Positions 26,792 to 40,200 of a DNA stretch of 64,000 nucleotides are shown here, piece after piece. Below the pieces are notes generated by a model, which did no database searches, had not been told where the DNA came from, and saw only the letters and a program-made list of their open reading frames with translations. Each line of letters starts with the position of its first letter. The first letter of the stretch is position 1. Location: positions 50,644 through 114,643 of the forward strand of contig CAMZNU010000008.1 in assembly GCA_947313885.1 (NCBI GenBank), written 5' to 3'. The position numbers and the translations under genes were made by a program. Source of the stretch: an uncultured Clostridia bacterium. GTDB lineage: Bacteria > Bacillota > Clostridia > Lachnospirales > CAMZNU01.

Positions 26792-27424
26792 TTAAATAGT
26801 GTAAAAAGTATCGCCAATAATTTTGATGTCAACATTGGAATTAGTAGCTTCGATAATAGTGTGTTCAAATAACGAAAAATTAGTTTTATCAACTAATAGA
26901 ACGTACGTAACAACATCTGTATATAAAATATCTTCTACGGTAACATTGTTTTGTTTTAGAATGTATCCAATTTTACCAGAAAATACATAATTTAAAGATA
27001 AATGTATTTTAGTAAAAAGTTTTCGGTGGATAACATTGCTTGCATCGATGCATTTGGAGGCACTTTGACCATAAGCACGAACTAAACCGCCAGTACCAAG
27101 TAAAGTACCGCCAAAATATCTTGTAGTTACAATGATAGCGTTGGTAATATTATTTTTTTTCAAAACGTCAAGAGTAGGTGCACCAGAAGTGCCACTAGGT
27201 TCGCCGTCATCAGTACATCTTTGTATTTCATTTTTCAGACCTATTTGATAGGCAAAAACATTATGACGTGCATCATAAAATTCTTTTTTTATTTTATTTA
27301 TAAAACAGATAGCTTCTTCTTCATTTTGCACAGGACATACAGAAGTTATAAATTTTGATTTTTTAACGACTAACTCAGTACGCATATAGCTTTCTATTGT
27401 TTTATATTCATTAATATAATTCAT
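26792..27424 (-). CDS. YigZ/IMPACT family protein
   Basis: A 210-residue member of the UPF0029/IMPACT family, conserved but of unsettled function; it is linked to translation control in eukaryotes. Landmarks are FYDARHNVFAYQIG, the DDGEPSGTSG motif, and TRYFGGTLLGTGGLVRAYG. The C-terminal DUF1949-like domain (about residues 140-205) is present. GGAGGG precedes the ATG. It begins the minus-strand series with the surface protein and the Abi gene, separated from them by about 20 bases. Confidence 0.88.
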   Translation of the reverse strand: MNYINEYKTIESYMRTELVVKKSKFITSVCPVQNEEEAICFINKIKKEFYDARHNVFAYQIGLKNEIQRCTDDGEPSGTSGAPTLDVLKKNNITNAIIVTTRYFGGTLLGTGGLVRAYGQSASKCIDASNVIHRKLFTKIHLSLNYVFSGKIGYILKQNNVTVEDILYTDVVTYVLLVDKTNFSLFEHTIIEATNSNVDIKIIGDTFYTI

Positions 27425-27520
27425 AAACCCTCCAATAATGATAATATAGCTAATTATATCATTATAAAAACTTAGGAAGCAATCAATGTGAAATATTTTT
27501 AAAAAAATATAGGTTTAAAA

Positions 27521-27560
27521 TTAAAAAAGATGATTAGAGAATAATAATCATCTTTTTTAA
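27521..27560. terminator. Terminator between the DUF6514-like gene and yigZ
   Basis: TTAAAAAAGATGATTA and TAATCATCTTTTTTAA form a perfect 16-bp stem with an 8-base loop, directly after the stop of the upstream minus-strand gene. Confidence 0.8.
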
Positions 27561-27562
27561 TT

Positions 27563-27886
27563 TTAAGCGACTATATCAAAATGATCATCAACAGTACCCT
27601 TTGGTTGCAGTAAAATATCTAAGTCATCTAATATTTCTAATAAAGTACAAGGTGTAACTAAATTTTTACAAAGCAGGGTAACTATGCGCCGACATTCTTT
27701 ATATGAATAAGTTATATTAGAAATAGTTTCAATACTATCAAGATATGCAATAGTATCAACTAATTTATACAATTTAATAGTAATACCATATGTTTTGTAA
27801 TTACCAACAATATTGTAAGTTAGATGATAATCTATCTCGATATTTTCGCTATTGATAGTGTTTGCTTGTCTAAAAATTTCTTTCAT
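27563..27886 (-). CDS. Small conserved Clostridia protein (DUF6514-like)
   Basis: A 107-residue soluble protein. The central beta-hairpin pattern (YHLTYNIVGNYKTYGITIKL) and the C-terminal motif LVTPCTLLEILDDL resemble, from memory, a small Clostridia family of unknown function (DUF6514). No catalytic residues are recognised. GGGGGAGAGG precedes the ATG, and an inverted repeat sits just before that ribosome site. It follows hflX on the same strand. Confidence 0.55.
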   Translation of the reverse strand: MKEIFRQANTINSENIEIDYHLTYNIVGNYKTYGITIKLYKLVDTIAYLDSIETISNITYSYKECRRIVTLLCKNLVTPCTLLEILDDLDILLQPKGTVDDHFDIVA

Positions 27887-27900
27887 AATACCTCTCCCCC

Positions 27901-27932
27901 TATGCTACATATATATTTATACATGTAGCATA
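27901..27932 (-). repeat. Inverted repeat upstream of the DUF6514-like gene
   Basis: Perfect 10-base arms (TATGCTACAT and ATGTAGCATA) around a 12-base A/T loop, ending six bases before the G-rich ribosome site. No T-run follows on the minus strand, so an operator or mRNA leader hairpin is more likely than a terminator. Confidence 0.5.
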
Positions 27933-27980
27933 GCATACATGAATAGGAAAATAAAGGAAAAATACACACGATAAAAAAAT

Positions 27981-29258
27981 TTATTTAATCATAAAATCTT
28001 TTAAAATACTAAGGTCTTTATTAGAACCGTATAAAAAAAACATATACCCATTACTTGTATGTTTTTCTGTAATCACATCGCAATTACTATATATGTAACT
28101 AGTTAAGTGTGCTTTATTGTATGGTAATAAAATAGTCATTTCAGTTTTCAAGCTTAAAACTATATCTTCTAATATATTAGTAAAATCATCAATACCATTC
28201 CCTGTAGTTGCAGACACACAAACAGTACTAATAGCCTTAGCATCATTAGGGATTGGAAGTTTAATATCCATATCAATTTTATTAAAAACTGTTAAAATGG
28301 GTTTATCAATACAATCAATTTCTTTTAAAGTATTATAAACGGTTTCCATATATGTTTGTCTTATAGGCGAGGATGCATCTACTAAATGAATAAGTATGTC
28401 AGCATCACGTGCTTCATTTAAAGTTGAATTAAAAGATTTAATGAGTTGGTGTGGTAAATTTTGAATAAACCCAACAGTATCTACCAATAAAATATTACTA
28501 CCACTAGGAAGTTTAAATTTTCTAGTGGTAGTATCAAGAGTAGCAAATAACTTATCTTCAGATAAAATATTCGAATTAGTAAGTAAATTTAATAAAGTAG
28601 ATTTACCTGCGTTAGTATAACCAACTATAGAAACTACAGGTGTTGGATTTTTCTTTTTTTGTTCACGTTGTAAATTTCTGTGTTTTTCAATTTCGTCCAA
28701 ATCTTTATTAAGAAGAATAATCTTATCGCGAATCAAACGTTTATCTGTTTCTAATTTTGTTTCACCAGGACCTTTAGAACCGATACCACTACCTTGCCCG
28801 GATAAATGTTCATAACTACCAACAACATGATTTAATCTATACTTTAATTGTGCTAATTCTACTTGAACTTTACCTTCATGAGTAACAGCACGGTTTGCAA
28901 AAATATCTAAAATAACTAAAGTCCGATCGATTACTTTCAATTCTAAAGTTTCTTCTAAAATTTTTATTTGGTTACTAGATAGTTCGTCATCAGCCACAAC
29001 GCAGTTAGCATTATGCAAATCGATTAAACTTTTTATTTCTTCTAATTTACCTTTTCCGACGTAATGCCGTCTATTTACTTCTGATAAGTTTTGAGTTAGT
29101 TGCCCAACAACTACATTACCAGTAGTATCAATTAAAAGTTTAAGTTCTTTTAAAGAATCTACTTTATTTAAACTTTTATTAGTTTCTACAGCGATCATAA
29201 TAATTCGATCCTTATTGATATCAGTAGAATACAATTTTGTATTTACGTTATCTTTCAT
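27981..29258 (-). CDS. hflX: GTPase HflX
   Basis: HflX is a ribosome-associated GTPase that splits stalled 70S ribosomes under stress. The 425-residue protein has the N-terminal HflX domain (GQLTQNLSEVNRRHYVGKGK, shorter mark YVGKGKLEE), the GPGETKLETDKRLIRD linker, the G1 loop GYTNAGKSTL, G3 (DTVGFIQNLPHQL) and G4 (FNKID). GAGGAG precedes the ATG. A YjfB-like gene lies 38 bases upstream on the same strand. Confidence 0.96.
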   Translation of the reverse strand: MKDNVNTKLYSTDINKDRIIMIAVETNKSLNKVDSLKELKLLIDTTGNVVVGQLTQNLSEVNRRHYVGKGKLEEIKSLIDLHNANCVVADDELSSNQIKILEETLELKVIDRTLVILDIFANRAVTHEGKVQVELAQLKYRLNHVVGSYEHLSGQGSGIGSKGPGETKLETDKRLIRDKIILLNKDLDEIEKHRNLQREQKKKNPTPVVSIVGYTNAGKSTLLNLLTNSNILSEDKLFATLDTTTRKFKLPSGSNILLVDTVGFIQNLPHQLIKSFNSTLNEARDADILIHLVDASSPIRQTYMETVYNTLKEIDCIDKPILTVFNKIDMDIKLPIPNDAKAISTVCVSATTGNGIDDFTNILEDIVLSLKTEMTILLPYNKAHLTSYIYSNCDVITEKHTSNGYMFFLYGSNKDLSILKDFMIK

Positions 29259-29295
29259 AATTATTTACTCCTCTAAGCAATAAGTAGAAATAAAA

Positions 29296-29463
29296 CTACA
29301 AAGAAACGTCTAATTTTGTATTTGAAACGACATTAGTAGTTTTTGACATTTCGGTTAATTGTTTGCTTTGTAATTCCATTTGATCCATTTGCTTGTTCAT
29401 TAAAGAAATATTAACTTGTGTTAAAACTGAATATTTATTCATATTAATAGCTTCCATAATCAT
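29296..29463 (-). CDS. YjfB-like putative motility protein
   Basis: A 55-residue protein matching the pattern of the YjfB family, short helical proteins found in flagellated Firmicutes and SigD-controlled in Bacillus. The core is VLTQVNISLMNKQMDQMELQ followed by a Ser/Thr/Asn-rich tail. The ATG at 29463 has AAAGGAGG; the frame is open 12 codons further upstream without a ribosome site. A TATACT box lies about 50 bases upstream. No sigma-28 motif was found here, unlike fliD and flgM. Confidence 0.65.
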   Translation of the reverse strand: MIMEAINMNKYSVLTQVNISLMNKQMDQMELQSKQLTEMSKTTNVVSNTKLDVSL

Positions 29464-29546
29464 AATTATACCTCCTTTTATAGAAAAATGTTTATACACT
29501 ATTAGTATACCATTAATATAAATAAATATAAATAAATATAAAAAAT

Positions 29547-29586
29547 AAAACGAGATAGTTAGAATTATTCTAACTATCTCGTTTTA
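29547..29586. terminator. Terminator of the SEC-C-sua5-rpiB-upp-tagO operon
   Basis: CGAGATAGTTAGAA and TTCTAACTATCTCG form a perfect 14-bp stem with a 3-base loop, flanked by AAAA and TTTT on both sides, directly at the tagO stop. Confidence 0.85.
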
Positions 29587-30615
29587 TTTTGTACGCTTGT
29601 TATAAGTATAAACCATAATGGTTGCTACTAGTATTAGTATTAAAATTAAAATAAATGCGACAATATTTTTAAAAGCGATAGTTAATGACATAAGTCCACC
29701 TAAAAAACTAAGTCCATAAAGAATAAGGACGGTAGATTTATGCGATAATCCACTATCTAATAATTTGTGATGTAAATGTCCACGATCAGCTTTCATAATA
29801 GGCTTACCTGTTAATCCACGTCGCACAATAGCGAAAAGGGTATCAAAAACAGGAAGTGCAATAGCAAGAGAAATAATAGCTATAGAAACTAAAGCATAGC
29901 TTTTAAAAACTCCCATTATAGAAGTAACCGAAAGAACAAAACCTAAAAAAGTAGAACCAGTATCACCCATAAATATTTCAGCAGGGCTAAAGTTACGCGG
30001 TAAAAAACCAAGACAACTACCAGCCAATGCAGAAGTAAATAATATGGATAATAAAGTATCTCCTGTTAAAATACAAAGTATCATTAAAAAAAATGAACTA
30101 ATTGTAGAAATACCAGCCGCTAATCCGTCAACACCATCAACAAGGTTTACGGCATTAGTAAACCCAACTATCCAAAAAATAGTTAATAAATAATTTAAAT
30201 AAATATTTAAGTCAAAATAAACAGGATATAAAATGCTGTCTATACTTGTACCAGAACCTATAACAATTAAAGAAGCTATTATTTGGAAAGCTAGTTTTTG
30301 ATAGGCTCGAAGATCTTTAATATCATCTAGTATGCCTCCCACAATAATAATAGTAGAGGCTACAATAAAACCTATGAATTGCGTGTTTAAAATATGTCTA
30401 TTTAAAAAAGCGATAATAACAATAGAAACTGTAAATCCTAAATAAATAGATAATCCGCCCATAAGAGGCATAGTTTTATTATGAAGCCCACGTTTTTTAG
30501 GGTGATCTACAGCATTTATTTTAAATGCAAGCTTAATAACATAGGACACACTAGATAGCGTAATAATAAATGCAAGAAGAAAAGAGGAAGCTACTACTAG
30601 TCATATATTTTCCAT
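29584..30615 (-). CDS. tagO: Undecaprenyl-phosphate glycosyl-1-phosphate transferase (TagO/WecA-like), with in-frame TGA at codon 5
   Basis: This membrane enzyme attaches a sugar-1-phosphate (usually GlcNAc) to undecaprenyl phosphate, starting teichoic acid or other wall polymer synthesis. About 320 residues are open, with the family motifs NAVDHPKKRGLHNK, GGILDDIKDLRAY, NAVNLVDGVDGLAAG, FMGDTGSTFLGF and ADRGHLHHKLLDSGL. The open part begins at a GTG (30549) with no ribosome site. Upstream, AGGAGG precedes an ATG at 30615 in the same frame, giving M-E-N-I-TGA-L-V-V-A then a hydrophobic segment that forms the first membrane helix. So either TGA is read (as Trp, for instance), or the gene is damaged and a shorter form is made. 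The upstream start is used here. Confidence 0.85.
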
Positions 30616-30628
30616 ATTTTAAGACCTC

Positions 30629-31255
30629 CTATTTAGTACCAAACATTCTATCGCCAGCATCACCGAGACCAGGAATAATATAACCAGCCTTGTTTAAATA
30701 TTCATCATGTGATGTTGTATATACTTCAACATCTGGGTGTACTTTTTGTAAATTTTCGAAACCTTCTGGACAAGAAATAAGACATAAAAATTTAATATTT
30801 TTAACACCACGTTTTTTAAGTAAGTCAACAGCACCAATTGCAGTACCGCCAGTAGCTAACATAGGGTCAATTAAAAATACATCTAATTCTTTTACATCTA
30901 AAGGTAATTTGCAGAAATATTCAACAGCTTCTAAAGTTTTTTCATCACGGTAAAAACCTATGTGACCAACTTTAGCGTTAGGCATCATATTATGAATACC
31001 ATTAACCATACCGATACCAGCACGTAGAATAGGTACGATACCAAATTTAACGCTAGAAACTTTACAAGGGAAAGTTCCGTTAGGAGTATCAATAGAAGTT
31101 TCTTCTAGAGGTACGTCACGAGTTGCTTCATAAAATAGCAAAGTAGCTAATTCTTCAACGATTTCTCTGAAGTCCTTAGTGCCTGTATCTATATTTCGAA
31201 GCATAGAGACTTTGTGTGTAATAAGTGGATGAGTCATAATGTGTAAATTTTTCAT
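30629..31255 (-). CDS. upp: Uracil phosphoribosyltransferase
   Basis: Upp salvages uracil to UMP using PRPP. The 208-residue protein has the PRPP-binding loop ([20 protein letters not shown], short form [10 protein letters not shown]), the N-terminal [13 protein letters not shown] and the C-terminal uracil-binding [19 protein letters not shown] precedes the ATG. It lies between rpiB and tagO in an operon order common in Clostridia; the dCMP deaminase often found here is absent. Confidence 0.97.
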   Translation of the reverse strand: MKNLHIMTHPLITHKVSMLRNIDTGTKDFREIVEELATLLFYEATRDVPLEETSIDTPNGTFPCKVSSVKFGIVPILRAGIGMVNGIHNMMPNAKVGHIGFYRDEKTLEAVEYFCKLPLDVKELDVFLIDPMLATGGTAIGAVDLLKKRGVKNIKFLCLISCPEGFENLQKVHPDVEVYTTSHDEYLNKAGYIIPGLGDAGDRMFGTK

Positions 31256-31276
31256 AAGTGTCCTCCTAATGTAAGA

Positions 31277-31705
31277 TTAAGAATTAAATAGATTTATTCT
31301 ATTTATGTGTCTTTTTTCGTTAGAGAAAGGTGTGTTGTAAAAAGTTTCAAAAATATTTATTGCATCAGCTGTAGAAGTGACTCTACCGCCAAGTGCTAAT
31401 ATATTAGCATTATTATGTTCTTTAGTAGCTTTAGCCATGAAGGTGTTAGTACATAAAGCGCATATAATACCATTTTCTTTGTTGGCCGCTACAGAAATGC
31501 CAATGCCTGTCCCACAAATAAGTAATCCTAAATCGCAACAACCATCTTGAATAGAGGTAGTAACTTTTTTTGCATATATAGGATAATCAACACTATCAGT
31601 TCCGTGAGTGCCAAAATTTTTGTAAGGTATATTTTTTTTGTCCAAATATTTAATAATTTCTTGCATTAATTCGTAACCACCGTGGTCACATCCTAAAGCC
31701 AACAT
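31277..31705 (-). CDS. rpiB: Ribose-5-phosphate isomerase B
   Basis: RpiB interconverts ribose-5-phosphate and ribulose-5-phosphate in the pentose phosphate pathway. The 142-residue protein has the N-terminal ALGCDHGGYELM, the catalytic-cysteine segment GLLICGTGIGIS and the NNANILALGGRV block. The ATG at 31705 has TGGAGG upstream; an in-frame ATG at 31717 lies within that ribosome site. It sits between sua5 and upp. Its short spacing from both indicates one transcript. Confidence 0.95.
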   Translation of the reverse strand: MLALGCDHGGYELMQEIIKYLDKKNIPYKNFGTHGTDSVDYPIYAKKVTTSIQDGCCDLGLLICGTGIGISVAANKENGIICALCTNTFMAKATKEHNNANILALGGRVTSTADAINIFETFYNTPFSNEKRHINRINLFNS

Positions 31706-31717
31706 AAAATCCTCCAT

Positions 31718-32722
31718 TTATATAATTGAATCTGCAGACTTTGAAAGTCTGTTAATAATAGCTAGGTTATCAGGTGAGTTCGTAGGTTGTTCTACTAAAA
31801 TCACATTTAATTTTAGAAAATCACATTTTCTAAAATTATGATAAAGATTTTTCCCGTTATTAATATTAAGGACAAGAACATTTAAAGAAGAATATTGTAA
31901 TGAATTTTCTGTAATTATAGCGATAGAGACATTACGTTTAATGTAGTTATTAGCTTCTTTTAAAAGTGATGTACTACTAGTGAACAAAATAACTTTAGCG
32001 ATAGGTGAATAGTGCTTATATTTCATACCAGGAGCTAAAGGTTTTGAACATGTAAGATTAATAAGAGAAGGATCTATATCTATATGTTCTATAACTTTTT
32101 CGATCATAGAAACAGTTATAGAACCAGGACGTAATAAAGTTGGTACTGTTTTCGAACAATCAATAATAGTTGATTCGAGACCATAAAGACTTTTTTCTCC
32201 ATCGATAATAAAATCAACTTTATTCATAAGATCAAATTCAACGTGAGATAATCTAGTGGGGCTAGGTTTTCCAGAAATATTAGCACTAGGTGCGGCAATA
32301 GGACAATCACATAAAGTAATTAATTCTAAAGCGGTATTATTGCTAGGAAAACGGATGCCTATTGTAGATAATCCACCGCTAGTTATGTTAGGTATAGAAC
32401 AATGCTTGTTAAAAACTATAGTTAAAGGACCAGGCCAAAAAGCGTCAATAAGAGCTTTAGCATTTTGATCAACATGTGTAACACAATCATGTAACATATT
32501 TAAATTAGATATGTGAACGATGAGAGGATTATCAGAAGGTCTACCTTTAGCAATAAAAATTTTATTAACAGCACTTTCATTTAAAGCGTTAGCACCAAGT
32601 CCGTAAACTGTTTCAGTAGGAAAAGCGCCGATGCCACCATTTTTAATAATAGAAGCGCATTTTAATAAATCATTATTAAAAGATAGAGTATCACCAGTAA
32701 CTTTAACGACTAGAGTATGCAT
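31718..32722 (-). CDS. Threonylcarbamoyl-AMP synthase (Sua5/YwlC)
   Basis: Sua5 makes threonylcarbamoyl-AMP from threonine, bicarbonate and ATP, the first step of the t6A modification of tRNAs reading ANN codons. The 334-residue protein has the YrdC domain (GGIGAFPTETVYGLGANA, KGRPSDNPLIVHI, FWPGPLTIVF, APSANISGKPSPT) and the C-terminal Sua5 domain (about residues 225-330), so it is the long form. The start overlaps the stop of the SEC-C gene by one base (TAATG). Confidence 0.94.
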   Translation of the reverse strand: MHTLVVKVTGDTLSFNNDLLKCASIIKNGGIGAFPTETVYGLGANALNESAVNKIFIAKGRPSDNPLIVHISNLNMLHDCVTHVDQNAKALIDAFWPGPLTIVFNKHCSIPNITSGGLSTIGIRFPSNNTALELITLCDCPIAAPSANISGKPSPTRLSHVEFDLMNKVDFIIDGEKSLYGLESTIIDCSKTVPTLLRPGSITVSMIEKVIEHIDIDPSLINLTCSKPLAPGMKYKHYSPIAKVILFTSSTSLLKEANNYIKRNVSIAIITENSLQYSSLNVLVLNINNGKNLYHNFRKCDFLKLNVILVEQPTNSPDNLAIINRLSKSADSII

Positions 32723-33219
32723 TATTTATTACCGCAACATTTTTTAAATTTTTTACCGCTACCGCATGGGCATGGTTCATTTCTTCCAATTTTATTGTCT
32801 TTAACGATAGTAGTTGATTTTTTTTGAGCTTTGTAAAAATCTTGTAGTTGCTCTTGAGAGAACACAGAAGTCCACTCAGGAAGATTATAAAGATGTTCGG
32901 CTTTATACTCCACCATTTTTTTAAACATGACTTCAAAGTCAAAAGTTAGATTCAATATAGTATCTTCTGTAATTTCCTCTAAATTTATATCTTCATTAAA
33001 AACTTCTGTTAAGCCATCTAAAAAACCGACAAAATATTCAAGTTGTAAATTATAAGTACTAGACAGTTCTTTTAGAGAACCTTTTAAATTTGTAACGTTA
33101 TTTTTCAATAAATATTCATAAACCTTTTGTTCTAAAGGAATATAAATGTCCCAAAATTCATTTAAACTTTCGCCTTTTTGATTGTATGCACTTTGTAACC
33201 AAGTTTCATATAACTTCAT
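32722..33219 (-). CDS. SEC-C motif protein
   Basis: A 165-residue protein of mainly helical sequence ending in a SEC-C zinc motif ([18 protein letters not shown]), the same zinc finger found at the C-terminus of SecA. The N-terminal 120 residues ([17 protein letters not shown] and similar) are helical and of unknown function. It is the first gene of the minus-strand operon ending in tagO. TGGAGG precedes the ATG. It may bind ribosomes or SecB-like partners through the zinc motif; this is inference. Confidence 0.8.
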   Translation of the reverse strand: MKLYETWLQSAYNQKGESLNEFWDIYIPLEQKVYEYLLKNNVTNLKGSLKELSSTYNLQLEYFVGFLDGLTEVFNEDINLEEITEDTILNLTFDFEVMFKKMVEYKAEHLYNLPEWTSVFSQEQLQDFYKAQKKSTTIVKDNKIGRNEPCPCGSGKKFKKCCGNK

Positions 33220-33463
33220 AATAACCTCCAGATTCTTTACGTATATTCAACTAAATATATTAACATATAAAAAAAAAATACGCAAATTTATAAAAAAATG
33301 TCATGAAAAAAATATAAGTTAAATATAAAACTATTTACAAAATCATAGCATAAAGTTGCAAATATAAAATTAAAATTAAAGGAAAGGTTATGAAATAGTA
33401 AGTAGTAAGGAATAAATTTATATAAATAATAAATAAAAGTATAAAAAAAATTTTATAAATCAA

Positions 33464-33492
33464 TAGACAAAAATATTTAAAAGTTTTATAAT
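33464..33492 (+). promoter_or_regulatory. Sigma-A-type promoter of the atp operon
   Basis: TAGACA, 17 bases, TATAAT, 26 bases before atpZ. The remaining roughly 240 bases towards the divergent SEC-C gene are A/T-rich and show no gene. Confidence 0.75.
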
Positions 33493-33518
33493 AGTATGAG
33501 AAATAGGGGGGGTTGAAA

Positions 33519-33752
33519 ATGTATAAGAAAAAATTATCTAAAAAAGATAAAAAAAATATAGCATCAGCGTATTCTTTAGTTTTAGGACTTGGGTTAAATA
33601 TGGTAGTCATTATATTTGGATGTTTTTTTGTAGGAAGGCTTATAGATGTCAAGTTTGGAACAGAACCTATTTTTATGATAATTTTTTTAATTTTAGGAAT
33701 TTTATCAGCTTTTAGAAATCTTTATGTTATGTCAATGGGCGCTATGAAATAA
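33519..33752 (+). CDS. AtpZ-like small membrane protein of the ATP synthase operon
   Basis: A 77-residue protein with two transmembrane helices (SLVLGLGLNMVVIIFGCFFVG and FMIIFLILGILSAFRNLYV; short marks LGLNMVVII and LILGILSAF) and a basic N-terminus. It matches the small AtpZ/AtpI-type proteins encoded ahead of Fo genes, which are linked to divalent-cation transport or complex assembly. A TTG at 33513 is open, but the G-run ribosome site fits the ATG at 33519 better. First gene of the atp operon. Confidence 0.75.
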   Translation: MYKKKLSKKDKKNIASAYSLVLGLGLNMVVIIFGCFFVGRLIDVKFGTEPIFMIIFLILGILSAFRNLYVMSMGAMK

Positions 33753-33774
33753 AAAGGAAATAAGGAGAACTCCA

Positions 33775-34167
33775 ATGAAAATCTCAAATACAGCTAAAAC
33801 ATTAATAATTAATGTAATTTTATATACAATAATAGTATGTAGTTTATATTTTTTTACAGCAACGACATTAAATAATATAGATTTTAAAATACCTATATTA
33901 TTTGGAATTATCTATGGCGGTTTATTTAGCGTTGTGAAAGTATTTTTACTTGAGAGTAGTATAAATAAAGCATTAACATATGGACCAAAAGGTGCTGAGG
34001 GTTACATGCGTGTAACATTTATGACTAGATATTTTTTAACAGGTATTGTGTTATTTATATCAGCAACTAATAATAATATAGATTTATTTGGGACAGTTGT
34101 AGGATTAGTAAGTTTGCAAATGTCAGCGTATGTTATGAAAGTACCAATTTTTAACTATTACAAGTAA
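33775..34167 (+). CDS. atpI: ATP synthase subunit I (AtpI-like)
   Basis: A 130-residue protein with four predicted transmembrane segments, in the position of AtpI. AtpI assists assembly of the rotor c ring and is poorly conserved in sequence, so the call rests on topology and position between atpZ and atpB. AAGGAGA precedes the ATG. The 101-base gap to atpB holds two short complementary pairs (ACAACT/AGTTGT and AGCGT/ACGCT), possibly an mRNA hairpin or processing site. Confidence 0.75.
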   Translation: MKISNTAKTLIINVILYTIIVCSLYFFTATTLNNIDFKIPILFGIIYGGLFSVVKVFLLESSINKALTYGPKGAEGYMRVTFMTRYFLTGIVLFISATNNNIDLFGTVVGLVSLQMSAYVMKVPIFNYYK

Positions 34168-34268
34168 TCAAATGAAATAAAAGCAACAACTATAGCGTAA
34201 ATTTTTATATTGTATAAAATGAGACGCTTTCATATAAAAGTTGTAATTTTAAGAAAGGAGGAAATAGT

Positions 34269-35271
<1,003 letters not shown>

Positions 35272-35309
35272 TACTCGTTGATACAAAGAGGGAAAGGAGG
35301 CAATAAAAA

Positions 35310-35812
35310 GTGGATTATTTATTAAGTTTAGATCAACAATTAATAAGTCAGATGATATTACAAAGTATAAGTACAATTGTATTAGCATTGATATTAGCAA
35401 AGGTTCTGTACAATCCAGTAAAAGACTTCATGAAAAAAAGAAGTGAAGGAATTAAAGCACAACTAGAAACAGCTAAAAAATCAGAAGAAAATGCAAAAGT
35501 ATTAAAAAATGACTATGAGAAAAAATTAGGTAAAATAGAAATAGAGAGAACGGAAATATTAGAAGATGCAAGAAAAAGAGGTAAAGATACAGAGTTTGAA
35601 ATTATCCAAGAAGCAAAAAATGAAGCAAAAGCTATAAAAGAAAGAGCAATGAAAGATATAGAGAGAGAAAAAGAAAGAGCAAAAGATGAGATGAGAACAC
35701 AAATAATAGAGTTATCATCAGAGTTAGCTAAAAAATATGTAGAAAAAACTATAGATGAAGAAACTCAGAACAAATTACTAGACGAAGTAATTTCAAGTTT
35801 GGGGGAAGCTAA

Positions 35813-35825
<13 letters not shown>
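35310..35825 (+). CDS. atpF: F1Fo ATP synthase subunit b
   Basis: Subunit b is the peripheral stalk. The 171-residue protein has one N-terminal transmembrane helix (QMILQSISTIVLALILAKVL) followed by a long charged coiled coil (residues about 40-160). The start is GTG at 35310, placed by AAAGGAGG ten bases upstream. Its 3' end overlaps atpH by 13 bases, which implies translational coupling. Confidence 0.95.
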
Positions 35826-37896
<2,071 letters not shown>

Positions 37897-37911
37897 AAGA
37901 GGTGATACTAA

Positions 37912-38769
37912 ATGGCTTCTATGAGAGATATAAAACGTAGAATCAAAAGTGTAGGTAGCACCAAAAAAATTACTAAAGCTATGAATTTAGTGGCAGCTAG
38001 TAAATTACAAAGAGCAAAAACGAAACAAATAGAAACGAGAGAATATTTTTTACAAACGCAAAAAGTAATAGGGAGTGTAGTATCAAATTCAAAAGGTATA
38101 AAACACCCGTATTTAAATAAGCGAGGAGATAAAAGAGTAGCGGTTATAATGTTAACATCAGATAGAGGTTTATGCGGTGGTTATAATTCTAACATATCAA
38201 AAGAAACGTTAAATTTTATAAATAGTAAAGAAGAAACATCGTTAATAATTGTTGGAACGAAAGGCAGAGACTATTTCAATAGAAGACAAAAAAATATTAT
38301 AGAAAGCATAACAGGTATAGCGGAGAAGCCTACCTATGAAGATGCTAGTAAAATAGGTCAGTTGGTGCTAGATCTATATACAAAAAATGAAATAGACGAA
38401 GTTTATATAGCGTATACAGAATTTGAAACTACGATATCACATATACCAAAAATAAATAGGCTGTTACCAGTTGATACAGATGGTATAGAAGTTGACGAGG
38501 AAGAAAAATTAAATTTAATGCGTTATGAGCCAGGGGAAGAAGAAGTATTAAACTATTTAATACCAAAATATATAAATACTATAATTTTTGGTGCGTTAGT
38601 AGAATCGGCTACATGCGAGCAGGCGGCTAGAATGACGAGTATGGATAGTGCTACAGAAAATGCTGATGGGATGATTGGTAAATTAAATCTTGTATACAAT
38701 AGAGCAAGGCAAGGAGCTATAACACAAGAAATAAATGAAATAGTTTCAGGTGCTAGTGCATTAGAGTAA
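37912..38769 (+). CDS. atpG: F1Fo ATP synthase subunit gamma
   Basis: Gamma is the central rotating shaft. The 285-residue protein has the conserved coiled-coil ends: N-terminal MRDIKRRIKSVGSTKKITKA and C-terminal RMTSMDSATENADGMIGKLN (20 residues), with the Rossmann-like middle (LTSDRGLCGGYNSNI). AGAGGTG precedes the ATG, 15 bases after the atpA stop. Confidence 0.97.
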   Translation: MASMRDIKRRIKSVGSTKKITKAMNLVAASKLQRAKTKQIETREYFLQTQKVIGSVVSNSKGIKHPYLNKRGDKRVAVIMLTSDRGLCGGYNSNISKETLNFINSKEETSLIIVGTKGRDYFNRRQKNIIESITGIAEKPTYEDASKIGQLVLDLYTKNEIDEVYIAYTEFETTISHIPKINRLLPVDTDGIEVDEEEKLNLMRYEPGEEEVLNYLIPKYINTIIFGALVESATCEQAARMTSMDSATENADGMIGKLNLVYNRARQGAITQEINEIVSGASALE

Positions 38770-38778
38770 AGAAGATGA

Positions 38779-40191
<1,413 letters not shown>

Positions 40192-40200
40192 GGTGATTAT

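Noticed and set aside
34168..34268. Riboswitch between atpI and atpB
   Set aside because: Only short complementary pairs (ACAACT/AGTTGT, AGCGT/ACGCT) are seen, with no match to a known riboswitch core.
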